This document shows, in pieces, positions 59,001 to 64,000 of a DNA stretch of 64,000 nt. Position 1 is the first letter of the stretch, and the number at the start of each line of letters is the position of its first letter. A program made the position numbers and the translations under genes. The stretch comes from Trema orientale. Its lineage: Eukaryota; Streptophyta; Magnoliopsida; Rosales; Cannabaceae. The stretch is from assembly GCA_002914845.1 (NCBI GenBank), contig JXTC01000316.1, forward strand, positions 303,967 through 367,966, written 5' to 3'. The notes under the pieces were generated by a model, which ran no database searches, had not been told where the DNA came from, and saw only the letters and a program-made list of their open reading frames with translations.

Positions 59001-62000
59001 ACAGTCAAATAAATTAACAAAAGACAAGTGGCAGAGGACAATACCATTTACCGTTCACTTGAGCATGGACGATGTTACACAGATGCAATCCAAAACCCGT
59101 TATATCAACCTTTAATGGGTCACCATTCTTCTGACCAGGTACACCAGTCCATCCTAGGGGCGCAATTGAAGTAGCAGTACGAATTATTGGAGATTCTACT
59201 ATATCCCCAAGCTCTACAGTACCTGCAACTGCAACACCAAGCCACTGCTGCAGATGAGGAAACTGCTGCCACTGCTCCATCCCTATGAAAGATGAGGAAT
59301 CATCTCTCATGCACAGGTCATAAATTCTGAAAAACAAACAAGGTCAGGGGTCATGCCAAGTATTTAACCTGTGCTCCTAAAAAATCTCAGAAACTTTAAG
59401 CTCTGCTTACAACTTGCAGTTATCAAAACTGCAACTCAGGATCCACACGATTTGGACCTTGGTTTTTCCAACCTCAGGACAAAGTAAATGTCATTGGAAT
59501 TCCTAGTACTGACTATTTTTGTCGACGGTTTAACTGACACAGCCAGACAAAGAAATTGATAAGAGCTCTAATTATATATTTATTAGCAAAACATTAGTCT
59601 ATGGGGCTTTGTAGATCTGAAAGTGCCTCTCTCTTCAAATAAGATTCTTGAAGTACATAATGTTGGTGATTTTGAAACAGAAGTTATGAGCGTAACCCAA
59701 GTATGCGGTGCAGAGAAAGGGTAAATCCACTAAGAAAGTGTATTTTTCATGAACCAATTACACTGATTAAAATAAAGCTTGACAACAACTCAATCATCAG
59801 TGACATATTACCTCTGGAAGCGAGACCTGTAAGACTTCATCGAGTGTGACTGAAATCGTTCTCTTAGTTCCGCAATCACAGATCTGACCTGAATATACCT
59901 TTGCCAGAATAAAGCAAACAAAATGAGAAATTATAGCCACAATTGGCAACTAGAGGTGATCACTGAAATTCATACATGCATAAATAACACACAAATATAA
60001 AAGAAAAGGAAGCACATACCGAAGTCAATTTTGAGTACTCTGCATCTGAAAGTGACTGCACTGAAGAATTCTCCAAAAGATAAAGCTGTTATTCAGGAAG
60101 AAAAAAGATAAGAACATGATAACCAGAATTTCCATGAAGTTAAATTGAAAAGGCAATGGTACAATAAGTAAAAGGTAAAAAACAAACACAACTCCCAAGA
60201 GAATCTTTGTAATCCAGTGGAATCCAGTAACATAACGAGAAAAAAACACTAAAGGGTACAAGGTAAAGTATTCTATAGTTTTGACTATTCTTTAATCTCT
60301 AATGCATGCATGCTTGGAAAATCAATAGAAATGTGGATTTCAGTTCATTTACATGCCTGCCCAAATGGAACATATGAAGGTAAGTATGGCACGCTACCCC
60401 ATTTCCTACCATCCCCAACTTTAGTAGTGGTTTTTTTAGGAAGCTTGCCACTTGCGGCTAGATCCGGTGCAACGTCAGAAATAGGCTTAAGAGAGATACC
60501 ATCAGAACCTTCTTCAATTTCGAGCGACTGAGCTTCTACTTCTTCATCTTCAACTAAAGCTACTGCTGCAGAAGCTGATGTAGACAATGTTTCAACTGAG
60601 CTAACATTTTTTCCTCTGTATTTATTAATTTGTCGTCTTACACTATCCAAAGGAACAAGCTTCGAAAGTCTCCAAACAGAAGTTTGTACTGGCCCCAAAC
60701 CCAAAACCAACTGTTCACCTTCGTTCTCTTTTACTTTATCTGCTGCTTCCTCACGTTTTGATGTTGATAAATTACTACTTTCAGTTTCAAGAGTTACTGA
60801 GGGAGACTGTGCATTATAATGGTGAAAATACGCGGGAGACAAGATGCGAGGAACTAAATCTTCAGGAATGCAATAACTCTTGAAATAATGCTGCCACCCT
60901 TTTCTATGAACATAACTGTAATATTCAAAACAATAAAAAATGAACAAGCCCGTTCTTGTGTAAAAAGAAAAAGAATGAAAAAACTTCCAACATTTCATAA
61001 TAAGATATACGATTACTTGAAATATCAGGATGACCTACTCTCTTAAAGCAGCATTTCCAACAGGGGGCTGGGAAAATGTAATGCATTTGACTTGAACATT
61101 CTCATTCTCCTTTAATGAAGATGAAGCAGCAATAACCCTCAAAATAGCAAGGGTAGCTAATGCAGCTACCTAAAAAAAACAAACCAAAGGATAGACAACA
61201 TATGTGTTACTCAATCACGAGCAAATAATGCCCAACGTACTAACCAGAGAATCACATGAAGACTTACTGCTCCCCCGAGTGAATGACCGCATAACACGAG
61301 TTTTCTTTTCTTCTTCTGGGCCAGCCTGTACAACTCCAGAGCTGGTATTCCTTTAGCACGAGCAAGAAAACCCTGATAAAAAGAATGCAGAAATACAGAA
61401 GTTATTAGAATAAATAGTAACCACATGCACACTTACAATACAACTATATAGGTGGGATGTACGCTATAGAGAAGGTTATAGATGCCACATCAAGCATACA
61501 CCACTAAAACACGTCAAAGTGGTAAAAGAATAAAACATGTTGTATCTTACCCGATGAGCAGCAGGTTTAGGTTTAGACTTATCATTTAGTTGCTTAGACT
61601 TTGATTCTAGAGGATTCCACAAATTCTCCACATTTCCCCTCCGACTTTCACTCTGATCAGGCTTGTCAGTTTCAGTTCCATCAATATCCTCCATAGCATC
61701 CTCATGAAATATCGCGCCTTGAAATATATTGGCATCGGTCATTACATCCCTTCACAACACCGAAGAACAAAATCATTACCTTTCAAAGTAGTAAAGGTTT
61801 GGAAAAGCTGGTCAATAAATTATCACTCGACAGACTTACTTGTACTGCTTGGTTCCAACAAAGGAGGCAAACAATGTATCACCTGCCTCAGCCAACAAAT
61901 ATCTGAAGCAATAAAAAACCAATAAATATAAAAACCGATAGCCAGCAAAAAGAAAGTAAACCTCTCATCATCTGACGAGTCAACAATGCGCCACTTACGA

Positions 62001-62608
62001 ATACAATAAAATTTTCCAATTTACCCTAACAACCAAGGTTCTCAATTCCGAAGACTTAAAAAGTCTAAACATATGCATTTGGCACCAGAATACAACGCGG
62101 ACAAACCTGTGACGAACATGATCAGAAGAGGGTTGAACCCGCTCAAGAGAAACAACTTGACCTCCAAAATCGGCCTTGAATTTGTTCACGGCTCGAACCA
62201 ACTCAGTAGAAGGTCTCTACAATTTGCGAAACGGGCACAATCAAAGTCAAGTCTCTACACATTTGATCGAAATTAACCTAATAACTTCATTTACGCCATT
62301 ATTGACCGGAAGAAGTAAAGAAGTGAGAGGAGTCCAGGGCATACCTTGTAAACGCACTCGGAGAGCACCATGCAGCAGAGGATGTCCTGCAAGTCGGCGA
62401 CGGAGTCGGCCTTGACGGCGCGGCAGAGATCCTGGACCTGCTTCCGGCGGCGCTCGTACTCCTGGTGAAGCTTCTTCCTCTGCTCGCCGGCGGAGCCACC
62501 GTTCCAGGGCCACCTCATCTTCCACTGGAGTGGGCCCCACGAAACCTTCAAGATCTTGGCTCTTTGCTCCCTGATCCACGATTCCACTCGGCTCTGTATC
62601 GTCTCCAT
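56096..62608 (-). CDS. Class-3 lipase fused to a P-loop GTPase-like domain and C-terminal anchor (14 exons)
   Basis: Exons: 62608-62345, 62216-62107, 61902-61840, 61749-61551, 61372-61268, 61169-61039, 60915-60357, 60085-60020, 59888-59812, 59326-59045, 58452-58125, 58046-57894, 57376-56846, 56284-56096; 1018 residues in one consistent frame. Residues ~100-330 are a lipase_3 alpha/beta-hydrolase with nucleophile elbow GHSLGG (Ser243) and a PEDLVPRIL segment supplying the expected acidic residue. From ~700 a P-loop domain has Walker A GLEGAGKTS (Lys732), DSAG (772-775, like GTPase G3) and TNKFS (848-852, like G4 but with Ser for Asp). The last ~35 residues are Gly/Ala/Val-rich (ITAAAVGASVGAGLGIVLAV), a likely membrane anchor. 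Intron 7 appears to use a GC donor. I recall Arabidopsis At3g07400 as the orthologue, of similar length. Substrate unknown. Confidence 0.9.
56445..56700. mobile_element. MULE-type MITE, 256 bp, in lipase intron 13
   Basis: Exact 9-bp target duplication TAACATAAA at 56436-56444 and 56701-56709. Inverted ends GAGTAATGATATGAACACC and, reversed, GGGAATAATGATAGGGATAC extend into arms of about 110 bases that share AAAATCTTGC, ACTTACAC and GGGACCACAC. It would form one long hairpin in the pre-mRNA. It lies between exons 13 and 14 without touching splice sites. Confidence 0.9.
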
Positions 62609-63569
62609 TCTTTTTTCCTCACTCTCTTCAAACCTAAATAATAATAATAATAATAATAATATATTATTATTTTTTTCCGGTTGACGAAGAAGAAGGGAAG
62701 AGTGAGTCCTAAGCGGAGTAAAGGGGACAGCGTTCTCCCTCTATTTCTCCGCTTTTTTAAAAAATATATATATATATTTTTAATTTACTTTAATTTACTT
62801 ATAACTCATAAGAGAGAGGTTTTCTGTTTTGTTTGTTCTAAATAGATATCCGAGAAAATCTAAGAACAGAAAAAGAAAAGAAAGACTGAGAGAGAGAGAG
62901 AGAGAGATATAGCGTGGGAAAACTGCGTGGGGGGGGACGGAGAGCATATGCGAAGGAATCAAAAAAGCGGTTATTTCCCATTCGCATTATACTTTCCTTT
63001 CTTTTCTTTTCTTTTTTTCTTTTTCATTTTTTCCGAAATACTTTTTTTTTCTTTTTTTAATGCAATAAGAAAATTTGTGGCTGTCTGTATTTTACGAGGT
63101 AAGTTTTCTAATCGCGGAAAAGAATGGCAATGGGAAATAGGAAAGCTAGAGGGACTCTCTATTCAACTCTTGTCTCATTTCTTATATAGGAACTCTATTA
63201 TGTTCTACAATATATATTTATCATAATATGATAGTTTTCAACATAACAAGCATTAAACAAAAGAGAGAGAAATAGAGTGGTCCTATAGTGAGGAGATAGT
63301 TTGAGAAATATCATAAAAATAAGAAGAAATGAACGAAAATAAACTTGATCAATTTAAAATGGGAATACAACTTAAGTCTTTTTTCTAAAAGTAATTATCA
63401 ATTTTGACTTGCCTAAAGAAGAAAAAAAAAAGACAAAACAATAAATAATTTACAAAATTAGAAATTTATTTAATGAAAATTTCAAAATCCTAAACCTGCT
63501 ATTGCTTCCCCAAAGCTTCACATCGTCGAAATTTTTCAAATAGTGTAAGTACAAATATATATATATATT
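62609..63569. other. Lipase promoter and intergenic stretch
   Basis: A TAA/ATA microsatellite at about 62637-62662 and a (GA)n tract at about 62892-62909 lie upstream of the lipase start. Beyond ~63000 the DNA is AT- and T-rich without recognisable genes; the frame at 62927-63226 is low-complexity. Confidence 0.45.
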
Positions 63570-63943
63570 AAGCCTGGAGCAGAGAGAGTGTAAAAACTCT
63601 GATAGCTTCTTTGATCACTATTCTATTTTTAAAATTTTTAGAAAAATCCTAATTTTTTCATGATATGATTGGTCCTATTATTATTTTTCTTTGTTATAAT
63701 TGGTTGAAATATATATTTGTATTATATAATATTATATTTAGTTTAATACTAATGATAAGCCTGGAGCAGAGAGAGTGTAAAAACTCTGATAGCTTCTTTG
63801 ATCACCATTCTATTTTTAAAATTTTTAGAAAAATCCTAATTTTTTCATGATATGATTGGTCCTATTATTATTTTTCTTTGCTATAATTGGTTGAAATATA
63901 TATTTGTATTATATAATATTATATTTAGTTTAATATTAATGAT
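63570..63943. repeat. 187-bp tandem duplication, nearly identical copies
   Basis: Units 63570-63756 and 63757-63943 both begin AAGCCTGGAGCAGAGAGAGT and share GATAGCTTCTTTGATCAC and ATGATATGATTGGTCCTATT. Only a few single-base differences were noticed (for example ATCACTATT against ATCACCATT, TTTGTTATAA against TTTGCTATAA). The high identity implies a recent event. Confidence 0.92.
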
Positions 63944-64000
63944 ACTTTATATTAAATTTAGTTCATCGAACAAATAGCTGTGACACATTCGTTGTATCAA

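Overview
The window is nuclear DNA of a flowering plant, almost certainly a eudicot. The evidence is GT-AG introns in AT-rich DNA, plant-only proteins (STOMAGEN/EPFL9, AUGMIN subunit 3, RABA5-type Rab, DUF26 secretory protein), many small inverted-repeat transposons, and long gene-poor AT-rich stretches. From memory, a lipase/RABA5b/SYNC2 trio lies together on Arabidopsis chromosome 3. The right third of this window (42.6-62.6 kb) holds the same three genes in the same relative order, so it looks like conserved microsynteny.

Layout: 0.1-1.2 kb, 5' half of AUG3 (minus, runs off the window). 1.9 kb, a SINE. 2.8-4.95 kb, a five-exon gene for an unrecognised, probably mitochondrial protein (minus). 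6.16-7.63 kb, a MULE-like element with a 10-bp target duplication. 7.73-11.15 kb, a complete but decayed hAT transposon with an 8-bp target duplication. 12.7-16.7 kb, HMCES/SRAP abasic-site protein (plus), carrying a Tourist-like MITE in intron 3. 17.3-17.7 kb, a small intronless hypothetical gene (minus). 17.7-25.8 kb, gene desert with repeat debris. 25.8-27.1 kb, dCTP pyrophosphatase/MazG-like (minus) with three G-boxes upstream. 27.6-37.4 kb, gene desert with two inverted-repeat elements and a tandem duplication. 37.4-38.15 kb, STOMAGEN/EPFL9 (minus), with a non-autonomous hAT element (itself holding a nested MITE) starting about 0.84 kb upstream. 41.0-42.1 kb, three MITEs in a row. 42.6-45.5 kb, SYNC2-type asparaginyl-tRNA synthetase (plus). 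46.0-46.8 kb, a DUF26 cysteine-rich secretory protein (minus). 49.8-50.9 kb, RABA5 GTPase (plus, with a small assembly gap). 51.45-51.8 kb, a lipase-gene remnant. 53.5-55.7 kb, a RABA5 pseudogene. 56.1-62.6 kb, a 14-exon gene for a class-3 lipase fused to a P-loop GTPase-like domain and a C-terminal membrane anchor (minus).

The genes are independent housekeeping and developmental loci, not one pathway. The most informative structures are a tandem duplication that left [RABA5 + lipase remnant] beside [RABA5 pseudogene + full lipase]; the lipase-GTPase-anchor fusion, including an apparent GC-AG intron; the departures from the class II motifs in the AsnRS-like protein; two PCNA-box-like motifs in HMCES; and several transposons with exact target-site duplications. 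I saw no convincing new multi-gene system. Exon models were made by eye from splice signals, reading phase and family knowledge. No alignment or database search was run.
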